Shown piece after piece: positions 18,210 through 26,432 of a DNA stretch of 64,000 nt. The DNA is taken from positions 5,940,001-6,004,000 of the forward strand of contig NZ_JAUSZN010000001.1 in NCBI RefSeq assembly GCF_030817595.1, in the 5' to 3' direction. The stretch comes from Neobacillus niacini (GTDB taxonomy: Bacteria > Bacillota > Bacilli > Bacillales > Cytobacillaceae). A model generated the notes under the pieces. That model had not been told where the DNA came from. It saw only the letters and a program-made list of their open reading frames with translations, and ran no database searches. The position numbers and the translations under genes were made by a program. The first letter of the stretch is position 1. Every line of letters starts with the position of its first letter.

Positions 18210-18848
18210 TTGGGACTTGAATTTTTAGATGTCTTTGAACAATGGGCGGATTCATATGATGAAAGTGTTGGCGGAAATAATCGCGAATATAAGGCGGTTT
18301 TTGCTGGGTATGAGCAAATATTAGAAGCTGTGACAGCACTTTCAAAGGGCAACGTCGTTGAGTTTGGTGTTGGAACGGGTAACTTGACGAAAAAACTGCT
18401 TGATTCGGGTTTAAAGGTAACTGGAATTGAGCCTTCGGTACCAATGCGGGGAATAGCAGAAGCAAAGCTCGGAACCAAAGCAAAAATACTCGACGGTGAT
18501 TTTCTTCATTTTCCTGAAATAATAAATGTTGATACAATTGTCTCCACATATGCATTCCATCATCTGACTGATGTGGAAAAGGATGAAGCAATTGCCAAAT
18601 ATGGAAAGCTGCTTTCAAAAGGTGGTAGAATAGTGTTTGCGGATACGATGTTTGAATCAGTGGAAGAGTATAATAATGCAATCGTAAAAGCGAGAGAACA
18701 AGGCTTTCATAACCTGGCAAAAGATTTGGAAACAGAATATTATACCACCATCCCAATTTTAAAAAGTATTTTAGAAAATAGTGGTTTTACTGTTAGTTTT
18801 AATCGTTGTAATCATTTTGTCTGGTTAATGAAAGGAGAAAAACGATAG
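18210..18848 (+). CDS. yrrT: class I SAM-dependent methyltransferase YrrT
   Basis: A 212-residue methyltransferase, first gene of the yrrT-mtnN-mccA-mccB cluster that recycles S-adenosylmethionine sulfur toward cysteine. Motif [17 protein letters not shown] and the acidic VTGIEPS are clear. The substrate is unproven in the family; the context suggests it generates S-adenosylhomocysteine for MtnN. The start is TTG 18210 (M-G-L-E-F-L-D-V-F), 9 nt after GGAGG, which matches the usual N-terminus of this family. Confidence 0.9.
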   Translation: MGLEFLDVFEQWADSYDESVGGNNREYKAVFAGYEQILEAVTALSKGNVVEFGVGTGNLTKKLLDSGLKVTGIEPSVPMRGIAEAKLGTKAKILDGDFLHFPEIINVDTIVSTYAFHHLTDVEKDEAIAKYGKLLSKGGRIVFADTMFESVEEYNNAIVKAREQGFHNLAKDLETEYYTTIPILKSILENSGFTVSFNRCNHFVWLMKGEKR

Positions 18849-18862
18849 AGAGAGGTTTGAAT

Positions 18863-19558
18863 ATGAAAATTGCCATCATCGGAGCAATGGAAGAAGAAGT
18901 AAAATTATTAAGAGATAATATTGAGGGGCAAAAACAAGAAACCATAGCCGGATGCGAGTTTACTTTTGGACAAATGAACGGAGTAGAAGTGATTTTGCTG
19001 CGCTCCGGAATTGGAAAAGTAAATGCTGCAATGTCAACAACCATTTTACTTGAAAAATATAAGCCTAATTGTGTAATCAACACAGGCTCTGCTGGGGGAT
19101 TCAATCCCGATTTAAATGTAGGTGATGCAGTAATATCAACTGAGGTTCGTCATCATGATGTGGATGTAACAGCCTTCGGTTATGAATATGGGCAGGTACC
19201 GCAACTACCGGCAGCTTTTTTGGCTGACGATAAATTAGTTGAAGTGGCTGTAAATGCAGCGAAAGAACTAGATAAATTTAAAGTCGTGAAAGGGTTAATC
19301 GTAACAGGAGACTCCTTCATGGAAGATCCAGAACGTGTTAAGTTTGTACAATCAAAGTTTGATAAATTACAGGCTGTTGAAATGGAAGCGGCTGCGATTG
19401 CACAAGTTGCACATCGTTTCGGGGTTCCTTTCGTGATTATTCGTTCATTATCTGATATCGCTGGAAAGGAATCTGAAATCTCTTTTGATCAATTCATCGA
19501 CCAAGCTGCAACCCATTCAGCTACGTTGGTCATGAAAATCGTCGCAGCTTTAAGATAG
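18863..19558 (+). CDS. mtnN: 5'-methylthioadenosine/S-adenosylhomocysteine nucleosidase
   Basis: A 231-residue nucleosidase (Pfs) that splits methylthioadenosine and S-adenosylhomocysteine, feeding S-ribosylhomocysteine and methionine salvage. Family signatures are IGAMEEEV at the start, [15 protein letters not shown], and [12 protein letters not shown] with the catalytic region, ending in SDIAGKE. GAGAGAGG precedes ATG 18863. It starts 14 bases after yrrT in the same operon. Confidence 0.97.
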   Translation: MKIAIIGAMEEEVKLLRDNIEGQKQETIAGCEFTFGQMNGVEVILLRSGIGKVNAAMSTTILLEKYKPNCVINTGSAGGFNPDLNVGDAVISTEVRHHDVDVTAFGYEYGQVPQLPAAFLADDKLVEVAVNAAKELDKFKVVKGLIVTGDSFMEDPERVKFVQSKFDKLQAVEMEAAAIAQVAHRFGVPFVIIRSLSDIAGKESEISFDQFIDQAATHSATLVMKIVAALR

Positions 19559-19581
19559 ATAGTCAGCCAGAAAGTGGTGGC

Positions 19582-20511
19582 GTGGCAGTGAGAGTTTACA
19601 AAAATGTACATGAAATGATTGGACACACACCTATGGTGGAAATTACTCAGTTTTTACTGCCGAAAGGCGTGCGTATTTTTGCTAAGCTGGAATTCATGAA
19701 TCCTGGCGGCAGTGTTAAGGATCGTCTTGGTGTAGAGCTTTTACGAGAGGCTTTTGAAAGTGGAAGGCTTCAAGCGGGGGGGACGGTGATTGAACCGACA
19801 GCCGGGAATACAGGGATAGGAATAGCGCTTGCCGCACTAAACAAAGGGGTACAGGTTATTTTATGTGTACCTGAAAAGTTCAGTATTGAAAAACAAGAAT
19901 TAATGAAAGCTCTAGGAGCAAAAATTGTTCATACGCCAACTGAAAAGGGGATGAAGGGAGCAATCGCGAAAGCGGAGGAACTGCTTAAAGAAATCCCTGG
20001 ATCTTATTGTCCGCAGCAATTTGGCAATCCAGCTAATCCTGAAACTTATTATAAAACACTAGGGCCTGAGCTCTGGGAGCAAATGGATGGAAATATTAGT
20101 ATATTTGTTGCTGGAGCTGGCACAGGCGGAACCTTTATGGGCACTGCGCGTTACTTAAAAGACCAGAATAAAGCCATAAAGACTGTTATTGTAGAACCAG
20201 AAGGCTCAATATTAAATGGCGGTGAATCAGGCCCTCATAAAACTGAGGGAATTGGTATGGAATTTCTACCTGATTATATGGATCCAGATTATTTTGATGC
20301 GATTCATACAATTCCTGATGAGGATGCATTTGGGTTTGTGAAAGAATTAGCAGCAAAGGAAGGTCTATTAGTTGGCAGTTCATCTGGAGCGGCATTTATG
20401 GCCGCCATGTTGGAAGCAGAAGGTGCCAAAGTCGGGACGAATATTGTCGTTATTTTTCCGGATGGAAGTGAACGCTATTTAAGTAAGAAGATTTATGAAG
20501 GGGGGATTTAG
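19582..20511 (+). CDS. mccA: O-acetylserine-dependent cystathionine beta-synthase MccA (YrhA)
   Basis: A 309-residue PLP enzyme of the cysteine synthase/CBS fold II. With MccB it forms the reverse transsulfuration route homocysteine to cystathionine to cysteine. The PLP lysine is K46 in NPGGSVKDR, the phosphate-binding loop is EPTAGNTGIGIA, and GAGTGGTFMGTARYLK and SSSGAAF follow. Order and neighbours match the B. subtilis mccAB operon. The start is GTG 19582 (or GTG 19588) with only a weak GTGGTGG upstream. Confidence 0.93.
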   Translation: MAVRVYKNVHEMIGHTPMVEITQFLLPKGVRIFAKLEFMNPGGSVKDRLGVELLREAFESGRLQAGGTVIEPTAGNTGIGIALAALNKGVQVILCVPEKFSIEKQELMKALGAKIVHTPTEKGMKGAIAKAEELLKEIPGSYCPQQFGNPANPETYYKTLGPELWEQMDGNISIFVAGAGTGGTFMGTARYLKDQNKAIKTVIVEPEGSILNGGESGPHKTEGIGMEFLPDYMDPDYFDAIHTIPDEDAFGFVKELAAKEGLLVGSSSGAAFMAAMLEAEGAKVGTNIVVIFPDGSERYLSKKIYEGGI

Positions 20512-21645
<1,134 letters not shown>

Positions 21646-21654
21646 TAGGAATCC

Positions 21655-21690
21655 AATCCGGCTTTTACGCCGGATTATTATTATTCTGTT
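21655..21690 (+). terminator. terminator of the yrrT-mccB operon
   Basis: Stem AATCCGGC / GCCGGATT with a 6-nt loop followed by a T-rich tract. Confidence 0.85.
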
Positions 21691-21772
21691 TTTCTAAAAT
21701 TTACATCCACATTTAAGCTGTTTTTTGTGTTAAAGTAGCTTAGTAGATTTTAAGAAAAGCAGGTGACCTACA

Positions 21773-22021
21773 GTGGACAAACAGACAAAGAAGATTTACG
21801 AAAAAATGGTTGATTTTAGACAATTTGCTGTCGTATTACTTGCTGTCGGTGTATTTTTCTTTTTAGGTGTAATTATTCCGTCCGACACAAAGAGTGAGAT
21901 GGATGTAAATATAATGATGATCGCTTCGATGTCCTTTTTAGCGGTTTCGATTTTACTTTTTATTCAATCGAAACAGTGTCAGATAAAACTTATGGATATG
22001 GAAGATGGTAACCAGCGATAA
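21773..22021 (+). CDS. yrhC: YrhC-like small membrane protein
   Basis: An 82-residue protein with two membrane helices (about residues 17-35 and 44-63) linked by a short polar loop, and a charged N- and C-terminus. It follows mccB, as yrhC does in B. subtilis; function unknown. GTG 21773 is preceded by AGCAGGTGA. Its TAA stop lies in the terminator stem that follows. Confidence 0.85.
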   Translation: MDKQTKKIYEKMVDFRQFAVVLLAVGVFFFLGVIIPSDTKSEMDVNIMMIASMSFLAVSILLFIQSKQCQIKLMDMEDGNQR

Positions 22022-22051
22022 ACGTTCCCTTATGAACGTTTATTTTTTTTT
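22018..22051 (+). terminator. terminator overlapping the yrhC stop
   Basis: Stem ATAAACGTTC / GAACGTTTAT with a 6-nt loop followed by a run of about ten T. Confidence 0.9.
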
Positions 22052-22094
22052 TGCAGGCAAATTAACTATTTTTAAAAAAAATTCAAAAAAGTGG

Positions 22095-22123
22095 TTTACA
22101 AAGGATATGTTGATGGATATAAT
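22095..22123 (+). promoter_or_regulatory. SigA promoter of the 34-residue ORF
   Basis: TTTACA (22095-22100), 17 bp, TATAAT (22118-22123). It is placed about 40 bases before the ORF at 22164. Confidence 0.85.
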
Positions 22124-22163
22124 TACCGTAGTTAGTAAAAAATTCCGAAGGGGGTCGAAGAAA

Positions 22164-22268
22164 ATGATGATGAAGTTAAAAGCTGCAGTCACTAGCAATG
22201 TTACTTGGATTACAACTGCATATGTAAATAATTTGCATTCGACCAACGGGAATGGATTGCTTAACTAA
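22164..22268 (+). CDS. orphan 34-residue peptide
   Basis: ATG 22164 follows GAAGGGGGT and encodes MMMKLKAAVTSNVTW..., 34 residues, with a short basic start, an aromatic/hydrophobic middle (VTWITTAYV) and a polar Asn/Gly-rich end (NGNGLLN). It has a private consensus SigA promoter and an intrinsic terminator, so it is a monocistronic unit of roughly 190 nt. I do not recognise a family. It could be a secreted or membrane-active peptide, a toxin component, or the coding part of a small regulatory RNA. Confidence 0.55.
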   Translation: MMMKLKAAVTSNVTWITTAYVNNLHSTNGNGLLN

Positions 22269-22292
22269 TTCTGGTTAACTATACATATCCAT

Positions 22293-22325
22293 GCCGCAGG
22301 GAGAATCGCGCCCTGCGGTATTTTT
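22293..22325 (+). terminator. terminator of the 34-residue ORF
   Basis: Stem CCGCAGGG / CCCTGCGG with a 9-nt loop, then TATTTTT. Confidence 0.88.
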
Positions 22326-22338
22326 GTGCCTAAAAATT

Positions 22339-22371
22339 GGCTGCAAGGGAGTAATTTCTTGCGGCCTTTTT
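22339..22371 (+). terminator. second hairpin with T run upstream of the yrzI cluster
   Basis: Stem GGCTGCAAG / CTTGCGGCC followed by TTTTT. Two terminators in tandem isolate the yrzI genes from upstream transcription, or this one is an attenuator in their leader. Confidence 0.75.
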
Positions 22372-22431
22372 GTGCTCATTAGATGGATATTATTGACAGA
22401 TTTGGTTATAAAAGGAAGAGAGGTGATAAGG

Positions 22432-22572
22432 ATGACCCTAAATATATTTTTTATCTCAGTTACATTCAAAAGACACAAAGAAAGCCTACAGGAAGCAGAA
22501 CGAAATGAAATGATTGAAAAACTTTATGAGCAAAACAAAGCACATCAACTGTCGGTTTATCATTTACTATAA
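22432..22572 (+). CDS. yrzI: YrzI family small protein, copy 1
   Basis: A 46-residue protein with the YrzI pattern: hydrophobic MTLNIFFISVTF, a basic turn (KRHKES), an amphipathic acidic helix (EAERNEMIEKLYEQNK) and a short C-terminal aliphatic tail (VYHLL). AGAGAGGTGAT precedes ATG 22432. It is the first of three tandem paralogues with about 60 per cent similarity by eye. YrzI proteins are annotated as probable sporulation small proteins, function unproven. Confidence 0.8.
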   Translation: MTLNIFFISVTFKRHKESLQEAERNEMIEKLYEQNKAHQLSVYHLL

Positions 22573-22602
22573 ATTAACCCTAAAAAAAGGAAGTGTATTT
22601 AA

Positions 22603-22743
22603 ATGACTCTTAATATTTTATTTTTTTCGATTACAGTTAATAAGCATAATGAAAGTCTAGAAGAAGCAATTCGAAATGAAACAATTGAACAGCTGTATGA
22701 TCAGCACAAAGACCGTCAAGTAACAGCTTATCATTTAATGTAG
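22603..22743 (+). CDS. yrzI: YrzI family small protein, copy 2
   Basis: A 46-residue paralogue (MTLNILFFSITVNKHNES... ending TAYHLM) 30 bases after copy 1, with AAAAAGGAAGTG upstream of ATG 22603. Same layout: hydrophobic N-terminus, polar turn, helix EEAIRNETIEQLYDQHKDRQ. Confidence 0.8.
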   Translation: MTLNILFFSITVNKHNESLEEAIRNETIEQLYDQHKDRQVTAYHLM

Positions 22744-22769
22744 TAAACCCTTTATGGGAGGTGATAGTC

Positions 22770-22913
22770 ATGACCTTAAATATCTTATTTTTATCGATTA
22801 CCATCAAAAAACGTGAGATGAGTATCGAAGAAGCAGCTCATCAAGAACAAATCAAAGAAATATATGAAACAACAAAAGATCGTCAAATTTCTGTTCATCG
22901 CATTATGTATTAA
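22770..22913 (+). CDS. yrzI: YrzI family small protein, copy 3
   Basis: A 47-residue paralogue (MTLNILFLSITIKKREMS... ending SVHRIMY) 26 bases after copy 2, with GGGAGGTGAT before ATG 22770. The most diverged of the three, with EEAAHQEQIKEIYETTKDRQ as the helix. Confidence 0.8.
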   Translation: MTLNILFLSITIKKREMSIEEAAHQEQIKEIYETTKDRQISVHRIMY

Positions 22914-22948
22914 GGCTTAACAACAATAAAAAGAAGGGTGGTTTTACA

Positions 22949-23008
22949 ATGATTTATTTATTACAAGACCGTGGAGCAAGCTTATGGAGTATGAAGGATT
23001 CCACCTAG
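22949..23008 (+). CDS. possible 19-residue micro-ORF
   Basis: ATG 22949 follows AAGAAGGGTGG and encodes MIYLLQDRGASLWSMKDST, then TAG. The spacing continues the regular YrzI gene row (36 bases after copy 3). It may be a translated micro-ORF or a decayed YrzI copy; coding is not provable at this length. Confidence 0.3.
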   Translation: MIYLLQDRGASLWSMKDST

Positions 23009-23037
23009 TTAGCCTATTTAAGGAGAGGTAGCTCAAA

Positions 23038-23106
23038 ATGCCTGTACACAACTTTTTATTATTTCTTTTCTTAAAAACGAAAAAGAAATTCAAAAATGAT
23101 AGATAA
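23038..23106 (+). CDS. possible 22-residue micro-ORF, YrzI-like head
   Basis: ATG 23038 follows AAGGAGAGG and encodes MPVHNFLLFLFLKTKKKF... for 22 residues. The hydrophobic start followed by a lysine cluster resembles the N-terminal third of the YrzI copies, so this may be a truncated paralogue. Confidence 0.35.
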   Translation: MPVHNFLLFLFLKTKKKFKNDR

Positions 23107-23220
23107 GAACTAATTATTTTTGTTAACAGAATGTTCACAATCCCTGAAGTTAGATACTGTGAAAATATGATAAATTCGAAGTAGATAAAAGGGTCTATCT
23201 AAAGGGGTGGAGAAGAGTTC

Positions 23221-23292
23221 ATGGTCGTAATGGCTTTGGTCATAACTGGGGCAATTAGCTGTGTAATATCAGCAGAACTAAGTGTAGAATAA
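23221..23292 (+). CDS. possible 23-residue hydrophobic micro-ORF
   Basis: ATG 23221 follows AAGGGGTGGAG and encodes a hydrophobic peptide MVVMALVITGAISCVISAEL..., ending SVE, with a terminator 8 bases downstream. A strong Shine-Dalgarno and its own terminator support expression. No family recognised; it could be a small membrane peptide. The rest of the stretch from 23109 to 23220 holds nothing I can name. Confidence 0.4.
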   Translation: MVVMALVITGAISCVISAELSVE

Positions 23293-23299
23293 TGAGTCG

Positions 23300-23333
23300 G
23301 CATTGATCTTTTATAGAGGTCAATGCTTTTTTT
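23300..23333 (+). terminator. terminator upstream of sigK
   Basis: Stem GCATTGATC / GGTCAATGC followed by TTTTTTT. Confidence 0.85.
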
Positions 23334-23383
23334 ATATGTATGATAAAAGGCTTTATTTTCAAATAAATGTCTTGGACAGACAC

Positions 23384-23415
23384 AATTGGACTGTTTCTAA
23401 CATAGGAATTAGTTA
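23384..23415 (+). promoter_or_regulatory. possible SigK-type promoter of sigK
   Basis: AC, 17 bases, CATAGGAAT resembles the SigK pattern AC-N16/17-CATAnnnTA with a mismatch at the last positions. B. subtilis sigK is started by SigE with SpoIIID and then autoregulated by SigK. Weak evidence by eye only. Confidence 0.35.
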
Positions 23416-23451
23416 TAGGCAAAGCCCAAAAAAGCACGGGGGTGTATGTGC

Positions 23452-24168
23452 ATGGCAGGCATTTTCACAGCACTTGGTTATCTCATTAAGGAATTTTTAT
23501 TTCTTGTCTCTTATGTAAAAAACAATGCTTTTCCGCAGCCCCTTTCTGCTGCAGATGAGAGGAAATATTTACGGTTAATGGCGGAAGGGGACTCACATGC
23601 TCGTAATATGTTGATTGAACATAATTTGCGGCTTGTAGCTCATATCGTCAAAAAGTTTGAAAACACTGGGGAAGATTCAGAGGATTTGATTTCAATCGGA
23701 ACCATTGGATTAATTAAAGCCATTGAGAGCTATTCAGAAGGCAAAGGAACAAAGTTGGCTACGTATGCCGCTCGTTGTATTGAAAATGAGATACTTATGC
23801 ACTTGCGAGCTCTAAAGAAGACAAAAAAAGATGTCTCCTTGCATGACCCGATTGGACAGGATAAAGAAGGCAATGAAATTTCACTTATTGATGTACTAAA
23901 ATCCGAATCAGAAGATGTGATCGATACCATTCAGTTAAACATGGAGCTCGAAAAAATTCGAAAATATATCGATGTCCTTGATGACAGAGAGAAGGAAGTA
24001 ATCGTAGGTCGTTTTGGTCTTGACCTTCAAAAGGAAAAGACACAGCGAGAAATTGCGAAGGAATTGGGTATTTCTCGAAGCTATGTTTCGAGGATTGAAA
24101 AAAGAGCATTAATGAAGATGTTTCATGAATTTTACCGAGCTGAGAAAGAGCGTAAGAAAAAGAACTAA
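23452..24168 (+). CDS. sigK: sporulation sigma factor SigK (pro-sigma-K)
   Basis: The late mother-cell sigma factor, 238 residues as the inactive precursor. Starting at ATG 23452 (7 nt after GGGGGTG) the pro-sequence is [20 protein letters not shown] and residue 21 is Tyr, so the S20-Y21 processing position known for SpoIVFB in B. subtilis is preserved exactly. Region 2 ([29 protein letters not shown]) and region 4 with its helix-turn-helix ([24 protein letters not shown]) are complete. Unlike B. subtilis 168, the gene is continuous, with no skin element. Confidence 0.97.
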   Translation: MAGIFTALGYLIKEFLFLVSYVKNNAFPQPLSAADERKYLRLMAEGDSHARNMLIEHNLRLVAHIVKKFENTGEDSEDLISIGTIGLIKAIESYSEGKGTKLATYAARCIENEILMHLRALKKTKKDVSLHDPIGQDKEGNEISLIDVLKSESEDVIDTIQLNMELEKIRKYIDVLDDREKEVIVGRFGLDLQKEKTQREIAKELGISRSYVSRIEKRALMKMFHEFYRAEKERKKKN

Positions 24169-24172
24169 GTTG

Positions 24173-24203
24173 AGAGCCGGAGATTATTCCGGCTCTATTT
24201 TCT
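24173..24203 (+). terminator. sigK terminator
   Basis: Stem AGAGCCGG / CCGGCTCT with an 8-nt loop followed by TATTTTCTT. Confidence 0.85.
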
Positions 24204-24225
24204 TGTTAAAACGGCTTGTGCCTAT

Positions 24226-24253
24226 ACATGTCACAAAACCGGGACATAACCTA
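24226..24253 (+). promoter_or_regulatory. SigK-type promoter of the small gene at 24280
   Basis: AC (24226-24227), 17 bases, CATAACCTA (24245-24253): an exact match to the SigK consensus AC-N16/17-CATAnnnTA, 26 bases before the start codon and immediately downstream of sigK. Confidence 0.7.
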
Positions 24254-24279
24254 TTATAAAAGGAAAAGGGGGTATTCAT

Positions 24280-24441
24280 GTGTCATATGGTTATCAAAAT
24301 TATTGTTGCTGCCCAGCCCCTTATCCAGTTTATCCTGTACCCTATACAACTGGTGGAGGAGGATGGTATGCACTCTTTATCGTTTTACTGATATTGGTGC
24401 TCATCTTCGGCGGCTGGTGGTACTATACAACCTGCTGTTAA
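24280..24441 (+). CDS. small Cys/Tyr-rich membrane protein, probable late sporulation (YjcZ-like)
   Basis: A 53-residue protein: a Tyr/Pro/Cys-rich start (SYGYQNYCCCPAPYPVYPV), a GGGG hinge, one hydrophobic helix WYALFIVLLILVLIFGG and the end WWYYTTCC. The layout resembles the YjcZ/SscA type of tiny spore proteins, with a glycine motif followed by a single helix. GTG 24280 is 7 nt after AAGGGGGT; the ATG two bases upstream opens a different, unlike frame. The SigK promoter and the neighbouring sigK suggest mother-cell expression and a coat or spore-envelope location (inference). Confidence 0.7.
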   Translation: MSYGYQNYCCCPAPYPVYPVPYTTGGGGWYALFIVLLILVLIFGGWWYYTTCC

Positions 24442-24451
24442 GAATAATGAT

Positions 24452-24483
24452 GCTTGTGCACTCCTGGCACAAGCTATTTTTTG
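24452..24483 (+). terminator. terminator after the small sporulation gene
   Basis: Stem GCTTGTGC / GCACAAGC with a 7-nt loop followed by TATTTTTTG. Confidence 0.87.
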
Positions 24484-24557
24484 TTTAAAACGCTAATAAT
24501 AGAATTATTCAAAAAATATATTATAATGAAAAAGTACATATTCAAGGGAGGTATAGG

Positions 24558-26357
24558 ATGACAGCCACTACATATTCAGATGTTTGGAATCTTGAAGTAT
24601 TTTTTAAAGGTGGAAGCGATTCAGCTGAACTGGCAGAACACTTAAAGGTAACAGGGGAATTAATTGACCACTTTAAAACAAAAGTACATAACTGGAAACC
24701 GCTCAATTCAGCAGAGGATAGCGTTTATTTGAAGGAGTTTTTATCAGACTTTGAAAAAGCAGGTAAAAAGCTTCGCCAAGCTGCGGCATTTGTAGGCTGC
24801 CTACAAGCTCAAAATACAGAAGATAAAAAGGCATATACTCTTGAAGCGACAGTAACAGGGCTTAGTGCTACATTTCAATCTGCGCTTAGTGCATTTGATA
24901 ATCTTTTATCATCCATCAATGATAAGGTATGGGCACAATTAATAGAAGATAAATACTTATCAGAGTTGACCTTTTCGCTGACAGAAAGACGCGAGAGGGC
25001 AAAAGAAAAGCTTTCAATTGAGGAAGAAGCATTAATCAGTGCATTAGGTGTCGATGGCTACCATAGCTGGGGCCAATTGTATGATCTCATTGTTAGTAAA
25101 ATAAAGGTTTCTATTGAGGAAAATGGTGAGGTAAAACAACTTTCCGTAGGGCAGGCGGCCAATCGCTTTTCCAGTTCAAATCGGGCAGTACGCAAAGAAG
25201 TGTTTAGGAGCTGGGAAAAGTCTTGGAATGAACAAGCAGATTATTTATCAAAAACATTAAATCATTTATCAGGTTTCCGGTTAAATGTTTATCAAAAACG
25301 CGGCTGGGAAGACGTATTAAAAGAACCATTGAGTATTAACCGAATGAAAAAAGAAACATTAGAGACAATGTGGGCGGTAATATCTGAAAATAAGCAGCCG
25401 CTTGTAGAATATTTAAACCGTAAAGCTAAGCTTTTAGGTCTCGAAAAGTTAAGCTGGTTTGATTTAGATGCTCCATATGGAAAAACGGAGTCCAAGGTAT
25501 CTTACCAAGAGGGTGCAGAATTCATTGAACAAAACTTTGCTCTTTTCGGTGAAAAAATGGCTGCTTTTGCTAAGAAGGCGTTTGAAAATCAATGGATTGA
25601 AGCGGAGGATCGTCCGGGGAAAGCACCTGGCGGTTTCTGTACAGGGTTCCCTGAAAGTGAAGAATCACGTATCTTCATGACTTATTCAGGTACTCCTTCC
25701 AATGTTTCTACATTGGCTCATGAGCTGGGGCATGGTTTCCATTCCTATGCGATGAAGGGTGTACATTATCTTAACCGCGGGTATGCCATGAATGTGGCCG
25801 AAACGGCATCGACCTTTGCGGAGATGATTGTTGCTGATGCAGCTGTAAAAAATGCCAAGGACGAAGAAGAGAAGCTTGCTTTACTAGATGATAAAATTCA
25901 GAGAACGGTTGCTCTTTTAATGAACATCCATGCGCGCTTTTTATTTGAGACACGCTTTTATGAGGAAAGAAAGCGTGGTCCAGTGTCCGTTGAAACGTTA
26001 AACGTATTAATGGAGGATGCACAGAAGGAAGCTTATTGTGATGCTTTAGACGAGTATCATCCATTATTTTGGGCGTCCAAACTTCATTTCTTTATCACAG
26101 GCGTGCCGTTTTATAACTTCCCGTATACATTTGGTTATCTGTTTTCACTTGGAATCTATGCGCAGGCGCTTGAGGAAGGTACAGGATACGAAGAAAAGTA
26201 TATTTCTTTATTAAGAGATACCGCTTCAATGACGGTTGAGGATTTGGCGGCTAAGCACTTACAAGTGGATTTAGTCCAAAAGGATTTCTGGGAAAAGGCA
26301 GTCAAAATCTGTATTGATGATATAGAGGAATTCCTTCAATTAACAGCAAATAAATAA
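24558..26357 (+). CDS. pepF: oligoendopeptidase F, M3 family
   Basis: A 599-residue cytoplasmic zinc metallopeptidase of the M3B/PepF family that degrades oligopeptides. The zinc site is H388-E-L-G-H392, followed by a third-ligand glutamate in NVAETASTFAEM, and the C-terminal substrate-binding region is RFLFETRFYEERKRG / FPYTFGYLFSLG. Length is canonical. GGGAGG precedes ATG 24558, and a TATAAT lies at 24522. It is a stand-alone gene ended by a terminator. Confidence 0.95.
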   Translation: MTATTYSDVWNLEVFFKGGSDSAELAEHLKVTGELIDHFKTKVHNWKPLNSAEDSVYLKEFLSDFEKAGKKLRQAAAFVGCLQAQNTEDKKAYTLEATVTGLSATFQSALSAFDNLLSSINDKVWAQLIEDKYLSELTFSLTERRERAKEKLSIEEEALISALGVDGYHSWGQLYDLIVSKIKVSIEENGEVKQLSVGQAANRFSSSNRAVRKEVFRSWEKSWNEQADYLSKTLNHLSGFRLNVYQKRGWEDVLKEPLSINRMKKETLETMWAVISENKQPLVEYLNRKAKLLGLEKLSWFDLDAPYGKTESKVSYQEGAEFIEQNFALFGEKMAAFAKKAFENQWIEAEDRPGKAPGGFCTGFPESEESRIFMTYSGTPSNVSTLAHELGHGFHSYAMKGVHYLNRGYAMNVAETASTFAEMIVADAAVKNAKDEEEKLALLDDKIQRTVALLMNIHARFLFETRFYEERKRGPVSVETLNVLMEDAQKEAYCDALDEYHPLFWASKLHFFITGVPFYNFPYTFGYLFSLGIYAQALEEGTGYEEKYISLLRDTASMTVEDLAAKHLQVDLVQKDFWEKAVKICIDDIEEFLQLTANK

Positions 26358-26363
26358 AATTTT

Positions 26364-26390
26364 AGCCCAGCAGATTTCTGCTGGGCTTTG
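26364..26390 (+). terminator. pepF terminator
   Basis: Perfect 11-bp stem AGCCCAGCAGA / TCTGCTGGGCT with a 2-nt apparent loop, then TTTG. A short derivative of the palindromic repeat follows at once. Confidence 0.82.
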
Positions 26391-26392
26391 CT

Positions 26393-26428
26393 TGTCTAGC
26401 TTCAGCGCCTAGGGCGCTCCCGCTTATC
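26393..26428 (+). repeat. internally deleted copy of the ~120-bp repeat
   Basis: The left end TGTCTAGCTTCAGCGCCTAGG is joined directly to right-end-like GCGCTCCCGCTTA, with the whole centre missing. It sits between the pepF terminator and the pssA stop codon. Confidence 0.7.
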
Positions 26429-26432
26429 TTTT

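Noticed and set aside
18157..18756. 199-codon open frame on the minus strand
   Set aside because: It lies opposite yrrT, whose methyltransferase motifs, start and operon context are convincing; the reverse frame is low-complexity in composition (many His, Leu, Gln) and has no ribosome-binding site.
22393..22412. TTGACA followed by TATAAA before the first yrzI copy
   Set aside because: Only 8 bases separate the two, too short for a SigA promoter.
23452..24168. skin-like prophage element in sigK
   Set aside because: The sigK frame is continuous and no recombinase gene occurs nearby.
24216..24488. 90-codon frame over the small sporulation gene
   Set aside because: It starts upstream of the SigK promoter and gives an unlike, Leu/Arg-rich protein; the GTG 24280 frame has the correct Shine-Dalgarno and a recognisable layout.
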